Source: Burkholderia dolosa (lineage in GTDB: Bacteria; Pseudomonadota; Gammaproteobacteria; Burkholderiales; Burkholderiaceae). From it: a stretch of 64,000 nucleotides of DNA. The position numbers and the translations under genes are program-made. The notes beneath the pieces were generated by a model, which worked only from the letters and a program-made list of their open reading frames with translations, did no database searches and had not been told where the DNA came from. This document shows positions 46,181 to 56,400 of the stretch, piece after piece (the first letter of the stretch is position 1; each line of letters opens with the position of its first letter). The stretch lies in the NCBI RefSeq assembly GCF_902499135.1, contig NZ_CABVPR010000007.1, positions 62,001 to 126,000 of the forward strand. The letters run 5' to 3'.

Positions 46181-46914
46181 GTCGCCTCCCGCCGGACCGC
46201 CGCGACGGATGCGGCCGCGTGCTCGCCGCGCAGCGCACGCTCGTCGGCGCCGCGGTCGCTCGATGCGTCCCAGATCGTCAGCCGCACCGGCGTCGGGTTA
46301 TAGCCGTTGCACGGGTTGTTCAGCTGCGGGCAGTTCGAGATCAGCACCGTGACGTCCATCTCCGCGCGCATCTCGACATACTTGCCGGGCGCCGAAATGC
46401 CGTCCTCGAACGTCAGCCCGCCGAGCGCCGTGACCGGCACGTTCATGAAGAAATTGACGTTGCCGACGAGGTCGCGCTTGGTCAGCCGCGCGCCGGTGCC
46501 GCACGTGCAATGCGCGATCGCGTTGAGGAAGCTGTCGCGGCAGTTGTGCATGTAACGCTTGTCGAGCGCGTAGCGCACCGTGTTGCTTTCGGCCGCGCAT
46601 GCGCCGCCGAGCGTGTCGTGGCGGCCGCAGGTATCGGCGACGATCGTCACCATCGGATTGCCAAGGCTCGACAGCAGCACGCTGCCGGCGCTCAGGTACA
46701 GGTTGCGCTGCTCGCGGATCGTGTCCTGCGCGCTGTAGCGTTCGTCGGGCGCATCGGTGCGATAGAACAGCGTGTCGACGGCCTGGTTGCCTTCGAGATC
46801 GAGAATGCGCAGGATCTGGCCGCGTTTCAGGTCGTGCAGCCACGGTTCGCCGGCGTTCAGCGTGGTGTCGTAAATCGCGTGCCGCGGATCGAGGCGGCTT
46901 TCGACGATCGGCAT
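46177..46914 (-). CDS. Urea carboxylase-associated protein 2 (DUF1989; carboxyguanidine deiminase subunit)
   Basis: Cytosolic protein of 245 residues of the UAAP/DUF1989 family. Conserved blocks: [52 protein letters not shown] and [20 protein letters not shown] (seen in parts). The pair of UAAP proteins acts as the carboxyguanidine deiminase that turns carboxyguanidine to allophanate. AAGGAGAC precedes the ATG at 46914. It overlaps the carboxylase start by four bases and follows its partner by 11 bases, consistent with a stoichiometric complex. Confidence 0.93.
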   Translation of the reverse strand: MPIVESRLDPRHAIYDTTLNAGEPWLHDLKRGQILRILDLEGNQAVDTLFYRTDAPDERYSAQDTIREQRNLYLSAGSVLLSSLGNPMVTIVADTCGRHDTLGGACAAESNTVRYALDKRYMHNCRDSFLNAIAHCTCGTGARLTKRDLVGNVNFFMNVPVTALGGLTFEDGISAPGKYVEMRAEMDVTVLISNCPQLNNPCNGYNPTPVRLTIWDASSDRGADERALRGEHAAASVAAVRREAT

Positions 46915-46925
46915 GTCGGGTCTCC

Positions 46926-47681
46926 TTACGCGAACAGTCGGTCGGTGTTGATGAAGCCGCGCGCGTTCTCCGCGCACGCGGTGCGGCACGGATCGTCGTC
47001 CGGCGCGGCGCCGTCGGCCGGATACGCGCGGTACGCGATCAGCTTCACCGGCTTCGGCGCATAGGCAGGCTGCGGATCGAGCGGATGCGGCGCGGTCGAG
47101 AACGCGGCAAGCGTGTTCATTTCGAAGCGCAGGTCGAACGCGCTGCCGGCCGGCGAGTGGCCGGCGACGAACTCGAACGAGCCGTCGTCGTGCGGCGCGA
47201 GCTTGCTGAAGAAGTTGACGTTCGCGGCGAGGTCGCGCGCCGAAAGCCCGTACTTCGCGAGTTCGAGCACGAGACTGTCGCGGCCGTTGCGGATCATCGC
47301 GTTGCGATCGGCTTGATACGACGATCGGCCGTACTTGCGCGCGAACGATTGCGCGTCGCCGACGCCGCCGAGCGGGTCGTGCCAGCCGAGCGTGTCGCCG
47401 GTGATCGACGCGATCACGCGGCCCATGTCGGTATATAGCGCGTGGCCGCGCGTCAGGTGCGCGGTGTGCTGCGCCTTCAGCGTGTCGGCCATGTTGTAGC
47501 GTTCGAGCGGATCTTCGTGACGGTGAAACACGGCCGACAGATTCGCGCCGCCGTCGAGATCGACGACGCGCAGCGCGAGGCCGCGGCGCAGGATGCCGGA
47601 CCAGTGGGTTCCGGCGGGGATGAGCGTTTCCCACACGACGTGCGGCAACGGAGCAAGCGGGGCTGGGGGGCGCGGCGACAT
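46926..47681 (-). CDS. Urea carboxylase-associated protein 1 (DUF1989; carboxyguanidine deiminase subunit)
   Basis: Partner of the preceding protein, 251 residues from the ATG at 47681 (GAGGAG before it). Family blocks: [57 protein letters not shown] and [19 protein letters not shown] (in parts). An in-frame ATG at 47735 would add 18 residues, and its ribosome-binding site would be the GGGAGG inside the riboswitch aptamer, so the start choice bears on the regulatory mechanism. It is the first gene of the guanidine operon, directly behind riboswitch 1. Confidence 0.92.
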   Translation of the reverse strand: MSPRPPAPLAPLPHVVWETLIPAGTHWSGILRRGLALRVVDLDGGANLSAVFHRHEDPLERYNMADTLKAQHTAHLTRGHALYTDMGRVIASITGDTLGWHDPLGGVGDAQSFARKYGRSSYQADRNAMIRNGRDSLVLELAKYGLSARDLAANVNFFSKLAPHDDGSFEFVAGHSPAGSAFDLRFEMNTLAAFSTAPHPLDPQPAYAPKPVKLIAYRAYPADGAAPDDDPCRTACAENARGFINTDRLFA

Positions 47682-47740
47682 GGCGACTCCTCGGATCGGT
47701 TGGACAAAAGGCGCGAGAGGGCGACCGAACGACATCGCGA

Positions 47741-47863
47741 CCTCCCGGGCTTTTGTCCCTCCGTGGAGCCTCGCCGGGGCCTCGCAAAGGCAGGCGGCAA
47801 GACCGGATTGCTCTCGGACCAGACGTCGCTCGGCGTGTGACGCCGTGCGACCGGAACCCTAGC
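47741..47863 (-). ncRNA. Guanidine-I (ykkC) riboswitch, leader of the guanidine operon
   Basis: On the minus strand the leader shows the class I guanidine aptamer landmarks in order: GCTAGGGTTCCGG (about 47851-47863), CTGGTCCGAGAGCA (about 47810-47823) and GGGACAAAAGCCCGGGAGG (47741-47759). It sits directly before the UAAP1 gene. The aptamer's GGGACAAAAG strand (47750-47759) is complementary over nine bases to CTTTTGTCC at 47702-47710, a candidate for the alternative fold. Guanidine binding is inferred from the conserved sequence. Confidence 0.94.
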
Positions 47864-48338
47864 GATCCTGAAGATGATGCAAATTGCTTCGCACCTCTCG
47901 GCCGGTGAATAAGCGAGTTGCGTGCCAGAAGCATCGGCCGACGCGCCGCGCCCCGCCCGGCGTGGCCGGCGCAATCGCGCATCGCGCGACGCGCGGCCGC
48001 GCGCTGCCCTCCGGTTGGGCAGCATGCGCACCACGTGCACGCGGCGCGGCACCAGCGCAGGGCAGCGATGCGCGGCACGCCGCGTCGCATCGCAATGGCA
48101 CGGCCATTGCTGAATACGGCCACCTCCACGCTGCCGGCTGCCCGCTCATGAACAAACTCGACCTGCTTCGGCGCGCACTGGCTGCGCTGTTTTCCGCGCG
48201 CTTCATCGAACTGCAGCGCGCGGCGCGGCGTCGCTGAAGCGCGCGTTCTCCCACACGCGTCGGCGGTCCGCTCGCACCGCTGGCACGCTTCTCGCTCGCT
48301 CCGATGCCGAGAGGTGCGGCGGCGTCGCATCTTAGGGA
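47864..48338. other. Divergent promoter region between two guanidine riboswitches
   Basis: About 475 bases separate the aptamers. They must hold both promoters. No clear sigma70 or sigma54 box was identified. A 29-codon frame at 48148-48237 has no convincing ribosome-binding site and is not called. Confidence 0.5.
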
Positions 48339-48452
48339 TGCTAGGGTTCCGGTTCGTCGAACGTCTGGTCCGAGAGCAGCCCGGTGCCATGCACGTACGG
48401 TCGTCGGACCGTACGTGCATGGCGCTACACGGCGGGACAAAAGCCCGGGAGA
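48339..48452 (+). ncRNA. Guanidine-I (ykkC) riboswitch, leader of the ABC binding-protein gene
   Basis: Plus-strand aptamer with GCTAGGGTTCCGG (48340-48352), GTCTGGTCCGAGAGCA (48363-48378) and GGGACAAAAGCCCGGGAGA (48434-48452). The variable helix is unusually long and perfect: a 16-bp stem (48387-48402 with 48407-48422) with loop GTCG. It leads the substrate-binding protein gene 137 bases downstream. Together with riboswitch 1 it puts import and degradation genes under the same metabolite control. Confidence 0.94.
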
Positions 48453-48588
48453 TTGGCGATGGCGGCGGCCGTCGCGCCTCTCCGTGGCCGGTCGTTCATC
48501 CCGCATCCGCAGGAACCGGTCACGCGGCCGGATCGCGCACATGCGCGACCGTGCCGACGATCCCGATCCCGGTCTCCTGGAGAAAACG

Positions 48589-49614
48589 ATGACCCGCCTC
48601 GACTCGCCGTTCCGCCGCCTGATGTCCTCCCCTCGCCGTTCCCTCCGCCATGCGCTGGCCGCCGTCGCCGCCGCGGCGTCGCTGTTCGTCGCGCCCGCGC
48701 ACGCGGCCCCGCCGCTGAAAATCGGTTACAGCGACTGGCCCGGCTGGGTCGCGTTCCAGGTCGCGATCGACAAGGGGTGGTTCAAGGAGGCCGGCGTCGA
48801 CGTCGATTTCGAATGGTTCGATTACTCGGCGTCGCTCGACGCGTTCTCCGCGGGCAAGCTCGACGCGGTCGCGGCCACCAACGGCGATGCGCTCGTCACC
48901 GGCGCGTCCGGCGCGAAGAACGTGATGATCCTGCTCACCGACTATTCGGCCGGCAACGACATGATCGTCGCGAAGCCGCCGCTGCGAACCGTCGAAGGGC
49001 TGAAAGGCAGGAAGGTCGGCGTCGAGCTCGGGCTCGTCGATCACCTGCTGCTCGAAACCGCGCTGCAAAAGCACGGGCTGAAGAACGGCGACGTCACGCT
49101 CGTCAACGCGAAGACCAATGAACTGCCGCAGGTGCTCGGCGCATCGCCCGACATCGCGGCGATCGCCGCGTGGCAGCCGAACGCCGGCGAGGCGCTGAAA
49201 CGCGCGCCGGGCGCGCGTGCGATCTTCACGTCGGCGGATGCGCCGGGGCTGATCTACGATGCGATCACGGTCACGCCGGCCAGCCTCGCCGCGCGCCGCG
49301 CCGACTGGGCGAAGGTCGTCAAGGTCTGGTATCGCTGCGTCGCGTACATCAACGATCCGAAGACGCAGGCCGATGCAGTGAAGATCATGTCCGCGCGCGT
49401 GGGGCTCACGCCGGCGCAATACCTGCCGCTGCTGAAGGGCACGCACCTGCTCGATGCCGCGGCCGCGAAGCAGGCGTTCCGCAAGGGCGACGGCCTCGAT
49501 TCGATCTACGGGTCGACCCGCAACGCAAATGCGTTTAACGTGCGCAACGCGGTCTACAAGCAGTCGCAGGACATCGACGCGTATATCGATCCGCGTCTCG
49601 TCGAATCGCACTGA
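48589..49614 (+). CDS. ABC transporter substrate-binding protein of the guanidine locus (TauA/NMT1-like)
   Basis: Periplasmic binding protein of 341 residues. The N-terminal signal peptide (residues ~1-37, ending AHAA) is followed by KIGYSDWPGWVAFQVAIDKG, WFKEAGVDVDFEWFDY, VGVELGLVDHLLLETAL and ALKRAPGARAIF, typical of the NMT1/TauA-like nitrate-sulfonate branch. The ATG at 48589 follows CTGGAGAAAACG. It is divergent from the operon and controlled by its own riboswitch. The permease and ATPase lie at the far end of the minus-strand operon, so the three parts are split between two transcripts. Confidence 0.93.
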   Translation: MTRLDSPFRRLMSSPRRSLRHALAAVAAAASLFVAPAHAAPPLKIGYSDWPGWVAFQVAIDKGWFKEAGVDVDFEWFDYSASLDAFSAGKLDAVAATNGDALVTGASGAKNVMILLTDYSAGNDMIVAKPPLRTVEGLKGRKVGVELGLVDHLLLETALQKHGLKNGDVTLVNAKTNELPQVLGASPDIAAIAAWQPNAGEALKRAPGARAIFTSADAPGLIYDAITVTPASLAARRADWAKVVKVWYRCVAYINDPKTQADAVKIMSARVGLTPAQYLPLLKGTHLLDAAAAKQAFRKGDGLDSIYGSTRNANAFNVRNAVYKQSQDIDAYIDPRLVESH

Positions 49615-49775
49615 CGGCGGCGCGCGCGACAGGCGGCTCGTCGGTCGGCGCGCGCTTCGCTGCGCAGTCCGCGGCGGCGCGCCGGCGATCGGGTACTGTC
49701 GGCACTGGGGCAGTGGCGAGACTCGCGCACATACACCGGGAGCGGCCACTGCGCTCCCACGAAACGGGCGTCCAT

Positions 49776-50273
49776 ATGAATCTGCTTAGAACGCTGATAG
49801 TGGGAAATTCCGGTTCGGGAAAAAGCTGGCTTGCCGAACGAATTGCAGGCCGCATGGGATCGACCTGTATCGATCTGGATTCGATTCATTGGCTTCCGGG
49901 CGGGTACAACGTTGCCCGCGAGCGCAACGAGGCCGTACGGCTGCTGCGGGATGCCGCGAAAGCCGAGCGCTGGGTGATCGAAGGAATCTACGGCTCGCTT
50001 GTCGATGAGATCCGTACCGACTCCACTGCCCTGATCTGGCTGTGTCTCGACGAAGGGGAATGCATCGAGAACATTCGCCGGCGCGGTATACGTCGCGGAG
50101 GAGACGCGGCTTCATTCGCCGCGTTGCTCGATTGGGCTGCGACATATCGAAGCCGTCAGGGATCGAGTTCATACATTGGCCACCAGAAACTGTTTGACGA
50201 CTATGGGGCAGACAAGCAGGTTCTGCGATCGCGCGGCGCTATATCGGCCTTCCTGGATCGTTGGGCAACATAG
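49776..50273 (+). CDS. P-loop small-molecule kinase-like ATPase (adenylate-kinase/topology-modulation type)
   Basis: Cytosolic P-loop protein of 165 residues. Walker A is GNSGSGKSWLAER at residues ~10-18, followed by DLDSIHWLPGGYN, RWVIEGIYGSL and a lid-like RRRGIRRGGD segment. It resembles proteins annotated as DNA topology modulation protein or FlaR, whose substrate is unproven. The ATG at 49776 is chosen by comparison with the family. It stands alone between the guanidine binding-protein gene and the adhesin and shows no obvious link to either. Confidence 0.87.
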   Translation: MNLLRTLIVGNSGSGKSWLAERIAGRMGSTCIDLDSIHWLPGGYNVARERNEAVRLLRDAAKAERWVIEGIYGSLVDEIRTDSTALIWLCLDEGECIENIRRRGIRRGGDAASFAALLDWAATYRSRQGSSSYIGHQKLFDDYGADKQVLRSRGAISAFLDRWAT

Positions 50274-50371
50274 CCGGCCGTCGCGGTTCCGCCCTGCACA
50301 GAACGCGCGTGTATCGAGCCGGTAGTGCCAACGCGGCCTGCGCCAGACGCCGACGTCGCTCGAGTAAAAAT

Positions 50372-50402
50372 CAAACAAAAAAGCCCGGCGACTTCGCCGG
50401 GC
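50372..50402 (-). terminator. Intrinsic terminator of the adhesin gene
   Basis: On the minus strand GCCCGGCG-AAGT-CGCCGGGC (50383-50402) forms an 8-bp stem with a tetraloop, followed by TTTTTTG (50377-50382) and more T-rich sequence. It starts about 34 bases after the adhesin stop codon. Confidence 0.9.
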
Positions 50403-50435
50403 TTCCAGAGCCGCCGGGGTTCGGCGGTGACGGCA

Positions 50436-53400
50436 TCAGGCGTTGTTCGCGCCGTTACCGCTGCGTGCTTCGATCACGACGGCCTTCACTGCCTTGACAC
50501 CGATACCGAGCTGCTTCTTCGCGACGGCCAGACCGTAGCTCGCCGCGATTTCGTCGCTGTCGTTGACGCCGTTCGGAACGATGACGACCAGCGTACCGTC
50601 GTTGAGCATCCGAACGCGGTATTCCGTCACCGCGCCGTCCGCACGAACGACCGTGCCGTTCTTCCAGTCGCTGCCGTTGCCCTTCAGGTCCGGCGTCTTG
50701 TTGATCAGGCTCGGCGTACCTTCCAGTTCAATGGCGTTGCCGCGATCGACCACGTGGTACGTGCCGCGGTTGTCCAGCGCTTCCGGACGATCGGAGCGGA
50801 ACACGACGAGCGTATTGCGTTGCTCGCGTTCTTCGTGTGCGTCGTTCAGCGCGAGGCTCGCCTTGCCGTCCATACGCAGCACCGAAGTCGACAGCGCGCC
50901 GTCGGCGATATCGACTGCGTCGCCACGTTGAGCGGAGTTCGCCGGCAGACCGACGATGAGCGCCGGCGCGTCCGTCTTCGCGATTGCCTGGTCGCTGACG
51001 ACCTTGCCCGCGTTCTTCGTCGCCTGCGCGGTACCGTTCACGCCCGTCGCGTCGGCGACGACCGCAGCCGGGTCGTAGCCCGGGCGAACGTCCGCCTGGG
51101 CGACGACGGCCGACGTGTCGAGGATGTAGTTGCCCGCATCCGCGCCGGCCAACGACAGGCCTTCGCCGTTCACCGGCTTCTTCGTGCCGACGTTGCCGTT
51201 GTCGAACCTGCCGGTATTGCCGACGACCGCAACCTGGTCGCCCGCAATCACGCCATGCAGCACCAGATCGCTCACTGCTGCGACCGGATTGCCATCGTAC
51301 GACTTGTCCTTCGCGGAACCGCTCGCCGTGACGACCTTCTGACCGATGTCGGCCTTCGCGACTTCCTTCGACGTGTCGAGCGAATAGTTGTTCGCGTCGT
51401 TGCCCGTCAGGACCAGACCGGAGCCGTTCACCGACTTGTTCTTGCCTGCGTTGCGGTTGTCGAAGTCGCCGTTCGAGCCTTCCACACGGATGTCGTCGCC
51501 GTCGACCAGACCGGAGAGCTTCACGTCGGACAGGTGAGCGCTGGTGTTGCCGTCGTACACCTTGTTATCGGCCTTCGCGGACGCTTCGATCGTCTTCGGC
51601 GTGATCGCCGCCTTGCCGACTTCCGCGCGGTTGTCGAAGACGTAGTTCTGCGCGTCCTCGCCCGCGAGCGTCAAGCCGCTGCCGTTCACCGACTTGCCGT
51701 TGCCTGCGTTCTTGTCCGCGAACGTGCCGACTGTGCCGTCCACGCGCAGATCGTCGCCTGCCACCACGCCGTTCGCGTGCGCATTCTTCAGTTCCGCGAC
51801 CGTATTGCCGTCGTAGACCTTGTCGGATGCGGTCGCCGTCACCGTGATCGACTTCGGCGTGATGTCCGCCGTAGCGACCGCGCGCTTCGTGTCCAGCACG
51901 TAGTTGCCCGAGTCGTCGCCGACGAGCGACAGACCTTCGCCGTTGACCGACTTCGACTTCCCGACGTTCTTCGTGTCGAACTTGCCGGTCGTGCCGTCTG
52001 CGGCGACGACGTCGTTGCCGAGGACGCCGACCAGCTTCACGTTGCTCAGGTCGGCCGTCACGTTGCCGTCATAGGTCTTGTCCTTTGCGTTCGCGGTGGC
52101 CGTGATGGTCTTTCGGTCGATATTGGCGTGCGCGACCTCGTCGTTCGCGAGAACGTAGTTGCCGGCATCGGCGCCCGTCAGACCGAGGCCCGTTGCGTGG
52201 ACAACCTTGCCGATGCCCGCGTTCTTGTCTTCGAACGTCGCGCCCGTCGCAGTCGAACCGACGTTGTCGCCGTTGATGGTGCCGTTCAGCGTGATTGCAC
52301 CGATCGTGGCCGCGGTCGTCGCATCGTAGACCTTGTTGTCGGCCGTCGCGCTTGCGGTGATGGTCTTCGGCGTGATCGAAGCGCCGGTGACCGTCGTCGT
52401 CAGATCGTAGTTCTGCGCGTCCGCGCCGGCCAGCGACAGCCCCGAACCGACGACGGACTTGCCCGTCCCGACGTTCTTGTCCGAGAACGACCCGGTATTG
52501 CCCGAGATCGACACGTTGTCGCCCGCGACGATGCCGGCCGTGTCGAGCGCGACGTTCGTCAGGTCCGCATGGGTCGTGCCGTCGTAAACCTTGTCTTGAG
52601 CAGCAGCCGTGCCGGTGATCGCGCGCTTCGTGATATCGGCGGTCAGGTGCAGCGTGTCGTTCTGCGACCCCGACGACAGCACATAGTTGCCCGCGTCGCT
52701 GCCCGTCAGCGACGTCGTGACCGTCACGTCCTTGCCGACACCCGCGTTCTTGTCGGCAAACTGGCCGCTTGCCGCCGCGCTCACGTTGTCGCCGGCGATC
52801 ACGCCGGTAACGGTCGTGTGAGCCGTGGTTGCCGTGTTGCCGTCGTAGACCTTGCCGTCCACGGTCGTCGCGCTCGTCAGGGTCTTCGGCGTGATCGTGC
52901 CGATGTCGCCCGAAAGCGTGTCTTCCGCGAGACGATAGCCATAGACCTGCACGATCTTCGAGCCGTCCGGGTTCGTGCTGCCCTGGTTCTGCGCGACGCC
53001 GAGCTTCACGCCCGACAGCGTCACGGTCTTGCCCGTCCCCGCGTTCTTGTCGCTGAATTGAGCGTTCGCGAGGTTCGCGTCGTTCAGGATCGTGAGCGGA
53101 ACCTTGTCGCCGTCGATGCCGACCAGGCCCGAGACCGCGACGTTGCCGAGCGTGACCGTGTTGCCCGTCTGCGTACCGTTTGCATCCGTGACGACGGTCG
53201 TGCCCGTTTGCGTGGCCGTCGTGCCGTCATACGTCTTCGTCACGCTGCCGACCAGCTTGCCGGTCAGGACCGCCGAACGCGAGTACAGGTAGCCGTTCTT
53301 GCCCGCCTGGTCGCCGTTCAGGATTTGCACGAGGTCCGCTCGGTTGCCGACCGGATCGGTGACGACCCCGTTCAGGTCCGGTTGACCGCGGTCGTCGAGC

Positions 53401-56400
53401 GATGCAACGTCGGTGCCGACCCACTTGCCGTTGACGTTCTTGTACGTGCCGTCCGATTCCTTGTACGTCGCTTCGTAAACCTTGAAGTCGACGTCCAGAT
53501 CGCGGCCGACGTCCTTGTCCGGCGTCGTCGAGTAGACGAGCCAGCGGCCGCCCGATCCGACCGTCATCGCATCCGAGCCGCGGTCGTTCACGAAGTTGCC
53601 GCCCTGCGACTCCTGCACGTCGGTGGGCTTGTGGTCCGCCGTTGCTGCTGCGAGGATCGCGTTCGTGCCGGCCGTGATCGTGCCGTTCTTCGTGATCACG
53701 ACGTTGCCCCGGCCCGTGCTCGTCGCCGTCTGGTCTGCGTTTGCATCGCTGCCGGCGTTGGCCGTGTTGTGGTCGACGGAATCCGCCGCCTGGATGAGCA
53801 CCGAGCCGGTGTTGTTCGTGACCGCACCGTTCACGACCGCCGTGCCGCCGATCAGGCCGACCTGGCCGGTCGCGTTGAACGTGAACGGCGACGACGTACC
53901 GTCCTTGTGACCGACTTCGATCGTACCGAGATGATCGCTGCTGCCGATCGCGAGCGACGGCGTGCCCTGCTGTTGCAGATAAGCGAGGTCGCTTGCGCTC
54001 AGGAACGTGCTGGAAGTGGTGTTGCCCGTCACCGAACCGTCGCGGTTGACCGTGCCGTTACCGAGGACCACCCCTTCGTCGTTGCTGACGAAGATGTTCG
54101 CGCCCTTGTCGGCCGCCTGCAGCTGCAGGCCGGTCGTCGACAGGCCCGTCACGCCCGTGTGGCTGATTGCGATCGCGCCGCCTTCGAGACCGACGAGACC
54201 CGTGGTCGACGTTCTCGCGCCGGTCTTGTCCAGGACGGACGGATCGAGCGTCGTGCCCGAATCGAGCGTGACGGTGCTGTCCTTGTCCGTCTTGATCGTC
54301 GCGCCGCCGTGAATCTCCCAGCCCGACGTATTGACGTTGCCGCCTACGTTGAGATTGCCGCCGAGAATCGTCTTGTTCGCGGCTTTCGTTCCGCCGGGGC
54401 CGCCTGCATCCGGAACGGCGCGGAACGTGCCTGCCTGACGCGAGCAGCTGCCGTCGGTACAGACCAGATCGACCGCGCTGCCGAAGGTGAACGTCGCGGT
54501 CTGGCCCGCGTTCCAGCCCCACGCGTAGTTGAAATCGCCGCCGTTGGTCTTGATCTTGCTGCTGACCACCAGATTGCCGCCGCCCGCGTGATCCGAATCG
54601 GCATGGATATAGATGTAGCCGCAATACGTGGTCAGATCGCCGGAAATGGCGAGACCGTCTGCGCCCAGAAGCGTGATCGTACCGGCGCCCGGCGTCGCAC
54701 CATTCACGCCCGCCCAGTTGGTGCTGCCATAAGCGCTCGTGGAGGTGGACTTGCCGTTGGCATCGAGCCCGCCCAACGCCACGAGGTTGAAAACGCCCTG
54801 ATTGGTGTCGGGATTGTTGCCCGTATTGTTGCCGATATGACCGGTGGGATTGCCGCTTCCGAGGTACTGACCGGCTTCCATGTAAATGGAGCCGGCCCCG
54901 GACACTTCGAGCGTATTGTTCTTGTTGTCGAACGTGATGAAGCTGTTGTTCGCGCCCGTGACGGCCTTGAAGCTCACGCCGTCCTGAAGCTTGATCTTGC
55001 CGTCGCCGGTCGTGTAGCCCGCAGCCGTGCCCGTGGCTCCGTGCACGACTTGCGTCAGCGTATTGCCGTTCGCATCCTTCGTCAGATCGTTGAAGTGAAT
55101 CAACGTATTCGCGTAGAGGCTGACGTTCGCTTCCTGCGCTTCCAGCGTGCTCTCGTAGATGTTCAGGACGCCGGTGGTGTTCGTCTTGCTCCAGTCGGAA
55201 GGATTGGTGCTCGCGCTTGCCGGCGCTTCGCCGCCCCAGATCTGGATCGTGTCCGGGTCGAGCAGCAGCGTACCGGCGGCGCCGAGCGTGGACAGACCGT
55301 GCGTCACGCCCGTATAGCTCAAACCCGTCTTGCCCGACACTTCGGCGAAACCGCCGTCGCCGCCGTTCTTGCCGCCGCGGATGAAGATCTCGCCCGCAAA
55401 CGCATTGGTGCCGTCCGACCAGACCGCGACCGTACCGCCGTTGCCCTTTTGCGTCGCATCCGCCGACAGAACGACGTTCTTGCCCGTCGCGACCGCGGTC
55501 GCATTGTTCACGGTTGCGTCTTCGCCACGAAGACCGCCGCCGATCTTGATCGTCCCGCCGCCCAATGCGCCGTCTGCGTTGACGGCCGCATTGTCGATCG
55601 CGATGGTCTTGCCTTCGATCACGACGTTGCCGCCCACGCCGTCGGCAGACGACACGTTCAGCGTTCCGGCCACGGTCGTATTGCCGTTCGCTGCGTCGTT
55701 GTCCAAAACGATACGGCCGTTCTTCGATTGCAGCGAACGCGCTTCGATCACGCCCGTGTTGTTGACCACGCTGCTGATCGCCGCGTCGGCCGCCCGCGCG
55801 GTCAGCACCACGGCCGAGCCGTCAGCCGAAATCCGGCCTTCGTTGCTCACCAGTGCGTCGAGCGCGCCCTTCGTGATTTGAACGCTGACCAGACCGTCGC
55901 CGTTGAAGTCCAGATTGACGTCCTGCCCCGCCGCGAGCGCGACGCCCTGCGCGCCGATGGTGCCTTGGTTCGTGACGTGCTGACCGATCAGCGCGACCAC
56001 GCCCTGGCTATTGATCCTGCCTTGGTTGACGATGTTCCCCGTTGCGCCGGTGAACTTCGTTTTGCCCGCGAGGAAGTCGCTGTCGCTGATGTTCGCGCTC
56101 GAAGCGACGAGGCCGGCGACGTTGATCGTCGCGCCCTTGCCGATCACCACGCCGCCGGGGTTGATCAGCCATACCTGACCGTTCGCATTCATGTTGCCGA
56201 GAATCTGGCTCGCACCGTTGCCGCCGACGACCCGGTTCAGCGAAACGGCCGCGCTGTTCGGTTGCGCGAACGTGACGGAATTGCCCTGGCCGATGTCAAA
56301 GCCGTTCCAGTTCGTGACCATCTTCCCGGAATTCTGGATGATGGTCATCGACGAACCGTTTTGCGTGATCGAGCCCTGGCCCGCCACGATTTGACCGCCG

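Noticed and set aside
40722-46238. Apparent 1838-residue single ORF spanning carboxylase and allophanate hydrolase
   Set aside because: It is out of frame with the carboxylase and reads as Arg-rich noise until the allophanate hydrolase frame. The real genes overlap by ATGA and are separate proteins, not a fused urea amidolyase.
48148-48237. 29-codon ORF between the riboswitches
   Set aside because: No ribosome-binding site and length too short to judge; may be chance in GC-rich DNA.
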